A stretch of 64,000 nt of DNA from JAQWRV01 sp045564915 (GCA_045564915.1 JBJLGL010000001.1:496001-560000); one strand, 5' to 3'; shown: positions 35,998-45,489, counted from the stretch's first letter. Notes: a model not told the origin generated them from the letters alone. Program-made: numbers and translations.

Positions 35998-36773
35998 TAT
36001 TGCTCATCATTACTTAGTAACGGATCAGAAGAAAATGCTGCATTACTCTTGTATACAGCCGACAATTCTTCTGCCCGTGCCCGGACAGCGGTCGGAGTAT
36101 TATTATCTGTCAATAAACCTTGAAGGAGACTTAGAGCCGATCCTGTATCACCCCGTTTTGCGGCTAACACGGCCATGAGCTCTGTTGCTGAATAGCTATA
36201 AGCATTGCTCGGGCTAGTAAGTGGGTACAGTGCTGCCTCTAACGTCTCTGGGTTTTCTGAGTCCATCGCATGTAGCACCCAAAGGATGGTCGCTAGATCA
36301 GTGAATGCAAAGTGCAAAGTCTCATCAGCAACGAGCGACCGATAAATTTCGACTGCTCGCCCCATCTCACCCTGGTCTAACAAAGCGGCGGCAGATCGCA
36401 ATTCTGCTAAAGCTCCATAGTTGCCGCCTTGTGCAGCAACTTCAGATAGGGATAACAAAGCTTCGCTAGTGTTTCCAGCCTCAAGCTCTTCCGCTGCGCG
36501 GGCAAACGCACTGGCTTGTACCGCAAGCCGGTCAGCTTCCTGCTGTTCCATATACTGGTATCCAGAAACACCAAGAATAAGCGCAGCCAAGGCGGTAAAA
36601 GCTATAGCCTTGTACTTGTCCCAGATTTGCTGGATTTGGTCATCACGAAGATCGGACTCGATCTCTGTCATGAGGCTATTCAACGCCATTTCATCCTCTT
36701 CCTCTTTGGGAGAAAGTTCCGGAGCTTTATTTTCTTTGGCGGCCTTGCGGCTGCTAGCTTTCTTTTTAGTCAC
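35997..36773 (-). CDS. YfgM-like membrane-anchored TPR protein
   Basis: A 258-residue protein with a charged N-terminal cytosolic part rich in Lys and Glu, one membrane helix at about residues 53-72 (AIAFTALAALILGVSGYQYM) and a helical periplasmic TPR-like domain (AARAAEELEAGNTSEALLSL-type repeats). This matches the YfgM/DUF2133 group, linked in E. coli to the SecYEG and periplasmic chaperone network. The start is a GTG with AGGA eight bases upstream. First gene of the yfgM-bamB-der unit. Confidence 0.82.
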   Translation of the reverse strand: MTKKKASSRKAAKENKAPELSPKEEEDEMALNSLMTEIESDLRDDQIQQIWDKYKAIAFTALAALILGVSGYQYMEQQEADRLAVQASAFARAAEELEAGNTSEALLSLSEVAAQGGNYGALAELRSAAALLDQGEMGRAVEIYRSLVADETLHFAFTDLATILWVLHAMDSENPETLEAALYPLTSPSNAYSYSATELMAVLAAKRGDTGSALSLLQGLLTDNNTPTAVRARAEELSAVYKSNAAFSSDPLLSNDEQ

Positions 36774-36996
36774 AGCTTGAGTCCTCTGCAGTCAAAAAGA
36801 GGCTGCGTTACAATTGAATTTAAATGATCGAATTCCCGCGTACCTTACCTAGGCGAACCCATGGTTGCAATTCGGTATATACGTTATGAAAAACTTGAAA
36901 AAGGGATAAAATACTTCCGGATTCATGCTTTCTTAAGGGCTCGGAGACAGGATAAAGCGCAGCAAGCTATTGTTGCAAGTTCCTAGAGGAAGTCCG

Positions 36997-37269
36997 ATGA
37001 CCCGCATTGTAGCATTAATCTTCAGCTTTGGCCTTAGTCTAGCAGTATTGCAAGGGTGCAGCAGCAATACGGATCGCATGCTTGGCCAGGCTTTTGGGTA
37101 TAAATGTGAGACCGCCAAGAGTACCGTTGGAGGTTGGGTTTGCTCTGAAAACGATGCATCAGTAGCGTCTGTTAGCCGCTACTGCTACGAGACTCTTGGC
37201 ACTGTAAATTGCCTCGACCGGCCCGATCCGGACCGCCACAACCAAACACAGGGCACCACCGGTTACTAA
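36997..37269 (+). CDS. Small cysteine-rich lipoprotein
   Basis: A 90-residue predicted lipoprotein: signal peptide MTRIVALIFSFGLSLAVLQGC with an LQGC lipobox. The mature part has four further cysteines (KCETA, GWVC, RYCYETLG, VNCLDRPDP), which could form two disulfides. Its ATG has GAGGAAG four bases upstream, better than the upstream in-frame ATG at 36970. The SRYCYETLG..CLDRPDPDR pattern recurs in small alphaproteobacterial proteins of unknown function. No partner can be inferred. Confidence 0.75.
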   Translation: MTRIVALIFSFGLSLAVLQGCSSNTDRMLGQAFGYKCETAKSTVGGWVCSENDASVASVSRYCYETLGTVNCLDRPDPDRHNQTQGTTGY

Positions 37270-37394
37270 TATTAGGGGATTTATACCGCGCGTAGCCGCC
37301 TCGGGCTCTTATTAACGTTCTTGAGGCTTGCCGACCCTAAGATTCAATGGAAAGATATCCAATACAAAATCAAAAGTAAGGGATGTAGTGGCCC

Positions 37395-37751
37395 ATGGGT
37401 CAAATGGTTCGTCTTTCCGACTACCGGCGTCGCGCTATGGCCCTGCATTTTAGCCGCTCAGAACTAGATCAGTTGTTAGGTGTCTATTCTAGTAGGGTTA
37501 TAAAGGGTGAGTGGCGCGATTATTCTATAGGCCATAGCCCGGGATTTGCGCGGTTTTGCATCTACCGCTCAAGCTGCGAAGAGCCATTGTTTACCATAAC
37601 CAAACTGGCCACCGAAGGCAGGGCTCGTAGCACTCAAGCGAAAAAAGGACGGTATGTTGTATCCACTCAACACCGAGTTCTCAACCAAAGCCACTCATTA
37701 CACGAGGCTCTTCAAATATTCGACTTCCCTCTCAAGCTGGTTTCTCGCTAG
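37395..37751 (+). CDS. DUF2794 family protein
   Basis: A 118-residue cytosolic protein. The run FSRSELDQLLGVYSSRVIKGEWRDYSI, then ARFCIYRSSCEEPLFTITK and HSLHEALQIF, matches DUF2794, a family largely confined to alphaproteobacteria and without a known function. ATGs at 37395 and 37404 are both possible. It is a useful lineage marker. Confidence 0.85.
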   Translation: MGQMVRLSDYRRRAMALHFSRSELDQLLGVYSSRVIKGEWRDYSIGHSPGFARFCIYRSSCEEPLFTITKLATEGRARSTQAKKGRYVVSTQHRVLNQSHSLHEALQIFDFPLKLVSR

Positions 37752-37832
37752 ACCTGATCATTTTACAGGTTGAGGAGCCTTCAACAGACCACAGCCCGCC
37801 CCTGCAATCTAAGGCTAGCCTTCTGCAAAAAC

Positions 37833-39185
37833 TTATTTTGTGGTCTTGCTATCGCTATCTAGCTCAACAGCATCCAGATTGGGCAAGAGCCTGTCACTGG
37901 CATTAGTGACAATACTCCAGCCACGCTGCGAAAACTCTCTCCGCGCCCGGTCACTAATTGTGCCCGTAAGCCACAGCTCCATAACCCCGTCTAAATCAAT
38001 AGTTTGATCGGCGATGGCACTCGCGCCCGACCCCCATATTAGATGATCCGCTGGAACCAGACAAATCACTCGATTATCATTAGTGTGCAAAAAGACCTGG
38101 TAGGCGAGCCTCTCGAGTTTAGCCAGCCCCACTACATTCTGATGCAAACCCAAGGAGGCCTCGGCCATACGCATGACAAAGATGGACTGCTCTTCACTAT
38201 CAGAACTCAACGCCTGCTCGAAAAGTGCATCCCGGTTTTTTGCGTCCTTCAGCCCCATCATCGCAGCGACTATCACGGTCTCGTGACGTGGTGATAACCA
38301 TGGGTGCAGCAAAAATTTCTCTGTGAGGTCTTTATCAATATCCATCGCCCGCATGCGCCCACGGTTGATATCCCGCAGGGCTTCTGGTGACTGGGATGTA
38401 AGCAAAGAATTCAGACTCTTGCTGTTTTGCAAACCCGACAAGGCTGCTCCAGCTCCACCCCCCACTTGCGCAGTTAATGGAGCCAAGCTCAGACCACCAG
38501 CAAAACCAGCCCAAGAGACCTCGCCAAGCCCCTCTTGCACAGCTGGGTTGGTGGTATAGGGGTCGACACTAAGCAAGTTGGCAACGCCTCTTTTGACCTG
38601 GCCAAAACCAATCAGTTCCTCTGCTGCAGAATCTTCCAACTCACCACGGTTTCCGGAAACCATTTCGCCTGTCTGTGAGAGCAGGGCACCCACGCCTGCA
38701 AAAATACCGGTTACGGTACCAGCCGGCCGCGTCGCTAGATTTTTTAATGCGCGGAATGGGCTCGTAGCAGCCTGAGCAACACCTTGAGCGAATGCTTGAG
38801 ACTGTGTGACTTTGTCGAGTTCTGCCAGTGCATAAACCTCATTCACCCGCTCTTCGACAAAGTCACTGCGGTGCGCCTCGAAGGTGCCAAAATCAGAGAC
38901 GATGGTGTAACGATTTTCATAACCATCATTTTGCACCATCTCTAGAATTTCGTGGTGTTCGCCTTTTAGCAAGTCAGTGGGCAGAAGTTCAGATGCGCTA
39001 AAGGTCGGCGATGGTTCATAAGCCATTTCTGCAGGATCGGCACGTTCTGCATCTGTAATCGGCTGATTGACACCCCCACCACAGCTGGATAGCACTGCTA
39101 CCATTACGGCTGGCCCAAGAAAGGTCGAACAAAAGAAACCTGGATTGCGGATATTGGCCAGGGTGGCGTAGAAAAAACTAGTCAT
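37833..39185 (-). CDS. Unrecognised lipoprotein-like protein
   Basis: A 450-residue protein I do not recognise. The N-terminus has a hydrophobic segment ending LSSCGGG, which resembles a lipobox (Cys near residue 35). Beyond this there is an EARMSF-free mix of helical stretches, a Gly/Ala-rich region around residues 130-240 (VTGIFAGVGALLSQTGEMV; GFAGGLSLAPLTAQVGGGAGAALSGL) that could be weakly membrane-associated, and a C-terminal part ending with WGSGASAIADQTIDLDGVMELWLTG...REFSQRGWSIV. No catalytic motif is apparent. It is monocistronic in appearance, upstream of the methyltransferase pair on the chromosome but with its own 80-base spacer. Confidence 0.6.
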   Translation of the reverse strand: MTSFFYATLANIRNPGFFCSTFLGPAVMVAVLSSCGGGVNQPITDAERADPAEMAYEPSPTFSASELLPTDLLKGEHHEILEMVQNDGYENRYTIVSDFGTFEAHRSDFVEERVNEVYALAELDKVTQSQAFAQGVAQAATSPFRALKNLATRPAGTVTGIFAGVGALLSQTGEMVSGNRGELEDSAAEELIGFGQVKRGVANLLSVDPYTTNPAVQEGLGEVSWAGFAGGLSLAPLTAQVGGGAGAALSGLQNSKSLNSLLTSQSPEALRDINRGRMRAMDIDKDLTEKFLLHPWLSPRHETVIVAAMMGLKDAKNRDALFEQALSSDSEEQSIFVMRMAEASLGLHQNVVGLAKLERLAYQVFLHTNDNRVICLVPADHLIWGSGASAIADQTIDLDGVMELWLTGTISDRARREFSQRGWSIVTNASDRLLPNLDAVELDSDSKTTK

Positions 39186-39266
39186 AAGGCGTCCCTTTTA
39201 TCAAATCAGGAGAACGCTAGACCTGAATCGGGTCCTATAACAAGCCTACAGAGTAAACCATAGATA

Positions 39267-40454
39267 TTATGACGTTTTAGTGGCTCCAAACAGGCACCAT
39301 GACGTATAATTTCCATGTTTTGGGGGTGCGGCCCTACCCAAAGCTACATTCGCAAAATGCGATTCGCTGACAGCACTTACCTCTGGAATCGACTCCATAA
39401 AGCAGTCTTCTTTGGCAAAACCCGAATCCATCATTAGCTTCAAGAAATCCTGTGAGCGGAAATCCCGATAGTGTGGTTCGTTGTTATGCTCGTTATCCCA
39501 GTCAAGGACAAAATTGTAATAGGCATCCACCTGCGACGATGCCGGCAATTCCATATGTACCATCCTACCACCCGGCTTAAGCACTCTCCGACATTCAGCC
39601 AAAATCTTTTTAGTCGCAGCAACCGCAGTCTCATGAAAGAAGAAACTAGAGACTACCAAGTCAAATGTATTATCTTCAAAAGAGAGCTGTTCGGCGTTCT
39701 CCTGATAGAAATGCGCATTGATAGAGCGAGCTACTGCGCGAGCATGAGCATACCGTAAACAAGGCGCCGCAACATCCACTCCATAGAGCGAAGCATCGGG
39801 ATAAACGTCTAAGTATGGAAACAGATTATTGCCAATAGTGCAGCCGGTTTCGAGTATTTTCTCTGGCTTAAAGTCTGGGTTGCGAAGTGACAGCCATTGG
39901 CTGACCGAAGCCGCAACACCACTACGCTTATTAAGTTGGATCAAAGACCCCCGGAAAACCGACCCGCCATGTGCATAAACAGCGCCTTGAGCTACATCGT
40001 TCTCGGCATGCTCCTCTTGCCAGCACCCGGGCATCAAATGCACGTCCATACTATTGACATACTTAGGCATTTCTAGTGATTGATCGAGGTGCAGTGACCC
40101 CATATGCGCATTCGATTGGGCAGCTTGTTCGGCTACAGAAATCATATCAGGAAGATGCCGCTCTACTTCTTCACGTACTGACTCCCAGACCATTTCCTGT
40201 GCATTATATCGAATACTACTCCACATGCGGTAAGTGAGATTGTGTTCGATAGCATCCCGCACCTCCTCACCGTTTTCCGGTTCACGACCGTGGCCAGCTT
40301 CGAACCCCGGTTTGACAATCGTTTCATAGGCATCCTCCATCTTGTTCGCGAGGTCATACGTAACATGCTTGCGTAAGCGCGAGATGTAGCCGCGGCGAGC
40401 GCTTTCATCATGGGTCGGATCGACGAAGGTATCGATATCGCGAATGGCATTCAT
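39267..40454 (-). CDS. SAM-dependent methyltransferase, paralogue A
   Basis: A 395-residue protein. The C-terminal half is a class I SAM methyltransferase: motif I LETGCTIGNN at about residue 201, acidic end of strand 2 in LYGVDVAAP, then FDLVVSSFFFHETAV and PGGRMVHMELPASS. The N-terminal 200 residues are not a domain I recognise; they contain MWSSIRYNAQEMVW, VHLMPGC and GAVYAHGGSVF. The ATG at 40454 is chosen because GAGGAG lies just upstream; the frame continues to a TTG at 40469. It follows paralogue B by 26 bases and shares most of its motifs, so the pair arose by tandem duplication and probably forms one operon. Substrate unknown. Confidence 0.8.
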   Translation of the reverse strand: MNAIRDIDTFVDPTHDESARRGYISRLRKHVTYDLANKMEDAYETIVKPGFEAGHGREPENGEEVRDAIEHNLTYRMWSSIRYNAQEMVWESVREEVERHLPDMISVAEQAAQSNAHMGSLHLDQSLEMPKYVNSMDVHLMPGCWQEEHAENDVAQGAVYAHGGSVFRGSLIQLNKRSGVAASVSQWLSLRNPDFKPEKILETGCTIGNNLFPYLDVYPDASLYGVDVAAPCLRYAHARAVARSINAHFYQENAEQLSFEDNTFDLVVSSFFFHETAVAATKKILAECRRVLKPGGRMVHMELPASSQVDAYYNFVLDWDNEHNNEPHYRDFRSQDFLKLMMDSGFAKEDCFMESIPEVSAVSESHFANVALGRAAPPKHGNYTSWCLFGATKTS

Positions 40455-40480
40455 AGCCTTTCTCCTCAATTAAGACCTGC

Positions 40481-41677
40481 TTATCGGAACGCACCAAATA
40501 AGTAATAGCTAGAGAAGTTATTGTGCTGTGGCGCTTCAGCCTTACCGCAAGCGACCGCCTCAAATTCCTGATCGGAGATACCGCCACGGTCTGGAATCCG
40601 CACCAGTGCACAGGTCTCGGGTGCAAAACCGGCTGCATTCAGCAGTGCGATAGGATCCTGCTGGCGAAAGGCCGCATAATGTGGCTCATGATTATGATAG
40701 GCATCCCAGTCGAGGAAGAAATTGTAATAGGGATCGACAGCCGATGATGGCGGCAGTTCCATATGAATAGTCATACCTCCTGGCGCAAGCAGTCGACGTA
40801 CTTCAGCAAGAATTCGCTTAGTCGATGGCACCGCTATCTCATGAAAAAAGAAACTTGACACAATCAGATCAAAATACCCGTCTTCAAAATCTAAACACTC
40901 CGCATTCTGCTGCGAATAATGCACTGGAAGACCTTGCGCCTCAGCCCTGGCATGACCATAGCGCAAAACCGGGGCGCCGACGTCGATGCCGTATAGCTCT
41001 GCATCTGGAAAAGCTCTGCTATAAGGAAGTAAGTTTGAGCCAATAGTGCAGCCTAGATCGAGAATTCGTTTGGGTGCAAAATCTGGATATTTTAGCTTAA
41101 GGTAATGTGCAATTGAATCAGCTACGCCACCCTTACCCGGATTACCGCTCTTCTTAAGTGCGCCTGAAAAAACCTTGGTGCCATGTGCGTAAACTGCGCC
41201 AACGGCCACATCTTCATCACGATATTCGGTATGAAAACAGCCCGGCATCAGGTGAATGTCTAGCGCACTCACGGCCTTAGGTATTTTGATCTCTGGATTC
41301 AGCTTGAGCGTCCCACCAGCAACAGACCGCTCGGCGGCCTCATCAGCCACATCAATCAGGTCTAACAACACACGCTCCACTTCGCCCTGCACTGAGTGCC
41401 AGGTCATTTCTTGAGCGTTATAGCGAAGAGAAGACCAAGTCCGGTAATAGTTTACAGGCTCCATGGCTTTACGAACGGCGATCGCATCGGTTGGCACCTC
41501 ACCTGAGCGGTTGCGCTCTCTGGGCTCAACGGCTGAGTCATAAACATGACGCATTTCTTTTTGCAGATCTTGCATCACGTATTTACGCAAATACGACACA
41601 TACATCTGCCTCGCCGCTTCATCATGTGTAGCAGCTGGAATACTGTCTATTGAACGTGGAGCCGCTTCACTGGCCAT
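40481..41677 (-). CDS. SAM-dependent methyltransferase, paralogue B
   Basis: A 398-residue tandem paralogue of the next gene. Motif I is LDLGCTIGSN, then LYGIDVGAPVLRYGHA, FDLIVSSFFFHEIAVPS and PGGMTIHMELPPSS. The N-terminal half carries the same unrecognised signature: TWSSLRYNAQEMTW, IHLMPGC and GAVYAHGTKVF. The C-terminal PYYNFFLDWDAYHNHEPHY is shared too. The ATG at 41677 is preferred (GGGAAG upstream) over one six codons earlier that would leave no room for a ribosome binding site. Substrate and reaction partner unknown. Confidence 0.8.
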   Translation of the reverse strand: MASEAAPRSIDSIPAATHDEAARQMYVSYLRKYVMQDLQKEMRHVYDSAVEPRERNRSGEVPTDAIAVRKAMEPVNYYRTWSSLRYNAQEMTWHSVQGEVERVLLDLIDVADEAAERSVAGGTLKLNPEIKIPKAVSALDIHLMPGCFHTEYRDEDVAVGAVYAHGTKVFSGALKKSGNPGKGGVADSIAHYLKLKYPDFAPKRILDLGCTIGSNLLPYSRAFPDAELYGIDVGAPVLRYGHARAEAQGLPVHYSQQNAECLDFEDGYFDLIVSSFFFHEIAVPSTKRILAEVRRLLAPGGMTIHMELPPSSAVDPYYNFFLDWDAYHNHEPHYAAFRQQDPIALLNAAGFAPETCALVRIPDRGGISDQEFEAVACGKAEAPQHNNFSSYYLFGAFR

Positions 41678-41853
41678 ATTGTCTTCCCTGAGCATGCCCC
41701 CTTAGGAGCGCTAATTTCACTCTATGTATTCTATCCTATACCTATATCAGTGGTTTTAGTGCCTGATTCAACCAATATAAGGAGTACGGTCACGCCCTAG
41801 CTAATCATCCGATCAGAATAAAATACCCCGTTCTAGTATAATTGAATATTGCG

Positions 41854-43767
41854 CTAAGCAATGGGCCCACCATCTGTGCGGGTTATAGCGACAACAGAAG
41901 GCCGAGGAGGCATGTGATCCTTGAAATCTGGCCAACGTGTCGCTGGGTCGCCATAGGTGGACCCATTATCCTGCGCCGGATGCTGAACCGAACAGAATAG
42001 GGTTTCACCGTCGGGCGTAAACGCAGGACCAGTCATCTCTGCACCAATCGGACATTTGAAAAAATACCGTGTTAGCCCGCGGTTAGGGCCACACACATCA
42101 GCCACCCAGAGGCCATCTGCGGTGTCAAAATCAGTTGCTCCATCGGTTGCTATCCAAATTCGTCCTTTTGGATCAAAGGCCAGATTGTCCGGATTAGCCA
42201 ACCAGCCATTTTCTGATACATCGGGGTGATAGGACGCCCCTGACTGCGTATTGAATGGATTACCGGCTAACAGAAATACGTTCCAACTAAACGTATCCGA
42301 TGCGTGATCCGCATCAGCCCCTTCACCGCCAGGTGGAATCATCTCGATAATATGGCCGCCCTGATTACGCTCCCGGGGGTTGGCTGCGTCAACCCTATGC
42401 CGCCGCCGGAATGGATTCATGGTCAGACTTACGAATACCGTGCCGCTCACAGGATTAGTTTCCACACCTTCCGGGCGATCCATCGGTGTAGCCCCCATGA
42501 ATGAGGCAGCACGGCGCGTCTCAATAAGAACATCCGCCTGACTATGAAATCCATTTCTGGATGTAAGAGGCCCATTACCCCACACTAGCGGCAGCCAACG
42601 AATGGCGCCGTCTTCATAAAAACGGGCCACATATAGAGTGCCGTTATCAAGCAAATCACGATTATTGGTCCGATTGCCGGGGTCGTAGCGTCCTGAAGAA
42701 ACAAACTTGTATATGTATTGAAATACCTGATCGTCACCGGAGTACACAACTAGACGACCATCTTTGGTTAAAGCTGTGGTTGCCCCTTCGTGCCTAAAAC
42801 GCCCTAGGGCTGTGCGCTTTACTGGTACTGAATGAGGATCATAGGGATCATACTCCACGACCCAGCCGTATCTGTTGGGTTCATGAGGTTCTTTTTCAAC
42901 ATCAAATCGATCAAGAAACTTTGACCATGAATAACGTAGTTGCTGAGACACCCCCATACTCAGATGATTCCCAGTTTCAGGACCACCGCGTGGGTCGCCA
43001 CCGAAGTAAAAGTGAACATTTTCCTCTGTGATCAGGCAGGTACCCCAAGGGGTTTGGCCGCCTGCACAGTTGTTAAATGTACCGATTACGGCTCGCCCGG
43101 TTGGATCATCTTTGGTCTTAAGACGATCATGGCCAGCGGCCGGACCGGAAATAGTCATTAGTGGCCCTGAGGCCATGAGCCGCCGGTTGTAGTTACTATC
43201 CCGGACATAGTGCCACGACCCCTTACCGGTTCGCTTCACCTCCACTACTGAGTGGCCATGCGCTGCCATCTCTACCTCCATATGGCGGCGGTCTGAGATC
43301 TCATACGGCCAACCCTTAGATACATCTGCGAACATAAGATCAGTGTTGGTATATTCGTGGTTCACGCATAATAAGCCGTGGTCGGAACGTTTAGAGCCGA
43401 GCGGTAAAGGAAAGTAAGCGATGAAGTCATTATTGTAGCCGAAGTGTTTTGCCTGCGCTGCTGGAGAAAGAGCAGTAGGGTTAAATGCAGGTGCATCGGC
43501 GAATAAGGGGTCACCCCAGCGCAATAAAATGTCAGCACGGTAACCGTCAGCCACATGATGGGTCTCATCAATGCCGTGCTTCAATTCAGGAAAATTAAGC
43601 CCTTCCTCGCCAGCTGGTGCTGATAGCACCTGGGGCTCTAGGCCACGTGCAGACCTTAGTCGAAACTCAGTAAATGCTGCGGCCGTTCCAGACAGCAAAA
43701 GCCGTCTGGCCATGCGCTCAGGATCATACGATTGACTGCTAGAAAAGGGACTATGCTTGTGGGACAT
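41854..43767 (-). CDS. PhoX family (DUF839) exported phosphatase
   Basis: A 637-residue protein of the PhoX alkaline phosphatase family, calcium/iron-dependent enzymes exported by the Tat system. The N-terminus has MARRLLLSGTAAAF, a Tat-like twin-arginine segment. Family motifs are GLLCVNHEYTNTDLMF, ITEENVHFYFGGDPRGG, GWVVEYDPYDPHSVPVKRTALGRFRHEGATT, SGDDQVFQYIYKFVS and PDNLAFDPKGRIWIATDG. The ATG at 43767 has AAGG six bases upstream. It suggests use of organic phosphate, common in marine bacteria, although DUF839 proteins also include uncharacterised members. Confidence 0.88.
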   Translation of the reverse strand: MSHKHSPFSSSQSYDPERMARRLLLSGTAAAFTEFRLRSARGLEPQVLSAPAGEEGLNFPELKHGIDETHHVADGYRADILLRWGDPLFADAPAFNPTALSPAAQAKHFGYNNDFIAYFPLPLGSKRSDHGLLCVNHEYTNTDLMFADVSKGWPYEISDRRHMEVEMAAHGHSVVEVKRTGKGSWHYVRDSNYNRRLMASGPLMTISGPAAGHDRLKTKDDPTGRAVIGTFNNCAGGQTPWGTCLITEENVHFYFGGDPRGGPETGNHLSMGVSQQLRYSWSKFLDRFDVEKEPHEPNRYGWVVEYDPYDPHSVPVKRTALGRFRHEGATTALTKDGRLVVYSGDDQVFQYIYKFVSSGRYDPGNRTNNRDLLDNGTLYVARFYEDGAIRWLPLVWGNGPLTSRNGFHSQADVLIETRRAASFMGATPMDRPEGVETNPVSGTVFVSLTMNPFRRRHRVDAANPRERNQGGHIIEMIPPGGEGADADHASDTFSWNVFLLAGNPFNTQSGASYHPDVSENGWLANPDNLAFDPKGRIWIATDGATDFDTADGLWVADVCGPNRGLTRYFFKCPIGAEMTGPAFTPDGETLFCSVQHPAQDNGSTYGDPATRWPDFKDHMPPRPSVVAITRTDGGPIA

Positions 43768-43881
43768 GGACAACCTTATTCAATTACCGTAGCAACACAT
43801 CATAGCCATTAGAGGTTGGAGAAAATCTCATGGCCAGCACTATTAGCGATAAGATTATGGTTAAGCGTCGCCAAGCCCTAA

Positions 43882-44700
43882 TTAGCCAGGCTTAATTCCA
43901 CAGCGTGTACCATTGATATACACCACCTGCAAGAACGGCCGCTCGTAATCAGTTTCGTGAAAAAACTCATCTATAGCTTTTCTAGATCCATTCCAGTAGC
44001 CGTAGTCGTCAATGATTAGAATACCTTTTTTTGAAACCAACGGATAAAGCCGCGCCATCTCTTCCTTCGTAGATTCATACCAGTCAGTATCGAGTCGCAG
44101 GGCACATATGCTTGTGGGTACATTCTCTTCATCCCTCAGCGTTTCCATAACATCACCTTGAATAAGTTTTGCATGCGAGATGTTGACACCAGAGTCACTT
44201 ATATTTTTTCTCACATCTTCGATAGAAGCGTAACACCATGCATTATGATCATCTCTTTGGAATTTGGAGAATTGAACACTAGCCAATTCCTGAGATTGTA
44301 ATTGAAAATCATCGTCGCTAGGCTCAGTCATCCCCTGGAAAGTATCGTAGAGCCAAACTAACTTTTCTGACCCGAGCGCCTCGAAAACCATCAGAGCAGC
44401 TAATGCATTTCCACCACGCCAAACTCCGCACTCAACAAAATCTCCCACAATGCCATTTTTCACTGCATAGTTTGCCGATAGAATAGTGTTGATCAAACCT
44501 TCGTGAGGTACCATTGTCAGCTTATTGGATTTCACATAGTTATATATTTCCTTATCTCGTTCTGTGAATTCTATAGGAAATATTTTGCTTTCACTTGCCA
44601 GTTCAAGATTCAGTAACCTCTCTAACTCCGCTGCTGGCACCAACTCGATCTGGTAGTTCTCTCTTAGGGCTTGTCGAAGTTCTTTTATGCTTAGTTCCAT
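43882..44700 (-). CDS. TylF/MycF-type O-methyltransferase
   Basis: A 272-residue SAM methyltransferase of the macrocin O-methyltransferase family, enzymes that methylate sugar hydroxyls in a metal-dependent way. Family blocks are VPHEGLINTILSANYAV, GDFVECGVWRGGNALAALMVFEAL, LYDTFQGMTEPSDDD, ICALRLDTDWYESTKEEMARLYP and the metal-binding IIDDYGYWNGSRKAIDEFF. GAGGG is five bases before the ATG. TylF homologues occur widely in surface-polysaccharide and secondary-metabolite loci; which applies here is not clear. A decayed copy of its 3' part lies just upstream (44771-44820). Confidence 0.88.
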   Translation of the reverse strand: MELSIKELRQALRENYQIELVPAAELERLLNLELASESKIFPIEFTERDKEIYNYVKSNKLTMVPHEGLINTILSANYAVKNGIVGDFVECGVWRGGNALAALMVFEALGSEKLVWLYDTFQGMTEPSDDDFQLQSQELASVQFSKFQRDDHNAWCYASIEDVRKNISDSGVNISHAKLIQGDVMETLRDEENVPTSICALRLDTDWYESTKEEMARLYPLVSKKGILIIDDYGYWNGSRKAIDEFFHETDYERPFLQVVYINGTRCGIKPG

Positions 44701-44770
44701 TTATACCCTCAAGTGAAGACATTGGTTATGATCTAAAATTACAGCACTCCTGCACATCTTAAAGCTTAAT

Positions 44771-44820
44771 TGGTTTCCTCGAAAAGATTCATGTATAGGT
44801 TTTCTAGATCCATTCCAAAA
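44771..44820 (-). pseudogene. Remnant of a second TylF-type methyltransferase gene
   Basis: Read on the minus strand, this intergenic stretch translates to FWNGSRKPIHESF, matching YWNGSRKAIDEFF of the adjacent intact gene. Eighteen bases are identical (44800-44817 and 43978-43995). The frame has a stop shortly upstream and no start, so it is a fragment of a decayed homologue or a partial duplication of the neighbour. Confidence 0.75.
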
Positions 44821-44879
44821 GATAGGTTATCTTGATAATTGGATGAACTACTAAGGAAAAATTCTCTGTAGGGGGGCTC

Positions 44880-45308
44880 ATGACCGAGCAAGAGCGCAAC
44901 AAGAAAGGTGTGTTAGATTATTTTGACGCCTTAGATCGCAACGATATAGAGGCACTCCTCGATATATTTGCAAATGATGGCGTAATTGAAGTCATGGGCG
45001 ACACCCTTGTATCGGGCACTTTTACCAAGGATCAGATTGCTGAACTCGCCAGCTCGGTGCTAAATACTTTCCCAAAAGGCCTAAAGTATGAGGTTGAAAC
45101 TATCATTGCCGACGGTGACTACGTAGCAGCTGAAGCAAGATCAAAAGGGATTATGTCATCTGGCCAACTTTATGAGAACCAGTATCACTATCTGATGCGT
45201 TGGCGAGACGGTAAACTCGTTCACGCTAAAGAATATGCCGATACAGAACGGGTGACAGAAATCCTATGCGGTGGCCAAAGACCCGCCCAGGCCACCCGCA
45301 AGAATTAG
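44880..45308 (+). CDS. NTF2-fold (SnoaL/ketosteroid isomerase-like) protein
   Basis: A 142-residue protein with the cone-shaped NTF2 fold pattern: N-terminal helix ALDRNDIEALLDIFANDGVIEV, GTFTKDQIAEL, then beta strands VETIIADGDYVAAEARSKGIMSSGQLYENQYHYLMRWRDGKLVHAKEY. This is the SnoaL-like family, which includes cyclases, isomerases and hydrolases of small molecules as well as non-enzymatic members. AGGGGGG precedes the ATG. It is divergent from the TylF-type gene. Its substrate cannot be inferred. Confidence 0.82.
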   Translation: MTEQERNKKGVLDYFDALDRNDIEALLDIFANDGVIEVMGDTLVSGTFTKDQIAELASSVLNTFPKGLKYEVETIIADGDYVAAEARSKGIMSSGQLYENQYHYLMRWRDGKLVHAKEYADTERVTEILCGGQRPAQATRKN

Positions 45309-45489
45309 AGCGGTTGAACAGTGAGCAGACCTAGCAGAACGCAGAGACAAGGCATGATTTGCCGAAAATGGCTTTTTGTGAGGTAGGATAAAGACTAGAA
45401 TTCCAGCCAGCGTTAACTGCTCAATAGTGGAAATTCAGTTGAAAGTATTGCTAGCAACTACAGTGCATAGCTTAGAAAGGAGAACAATC

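Noticed and set aside
37810..37821. AAGGCTAGCCTT palindrome between DUF2794 and the lipoprotein gene as a bidirectional terminator
   Set aside because: A 5-bp stem with a two-base loop and no flanking T-run is too weak to call.
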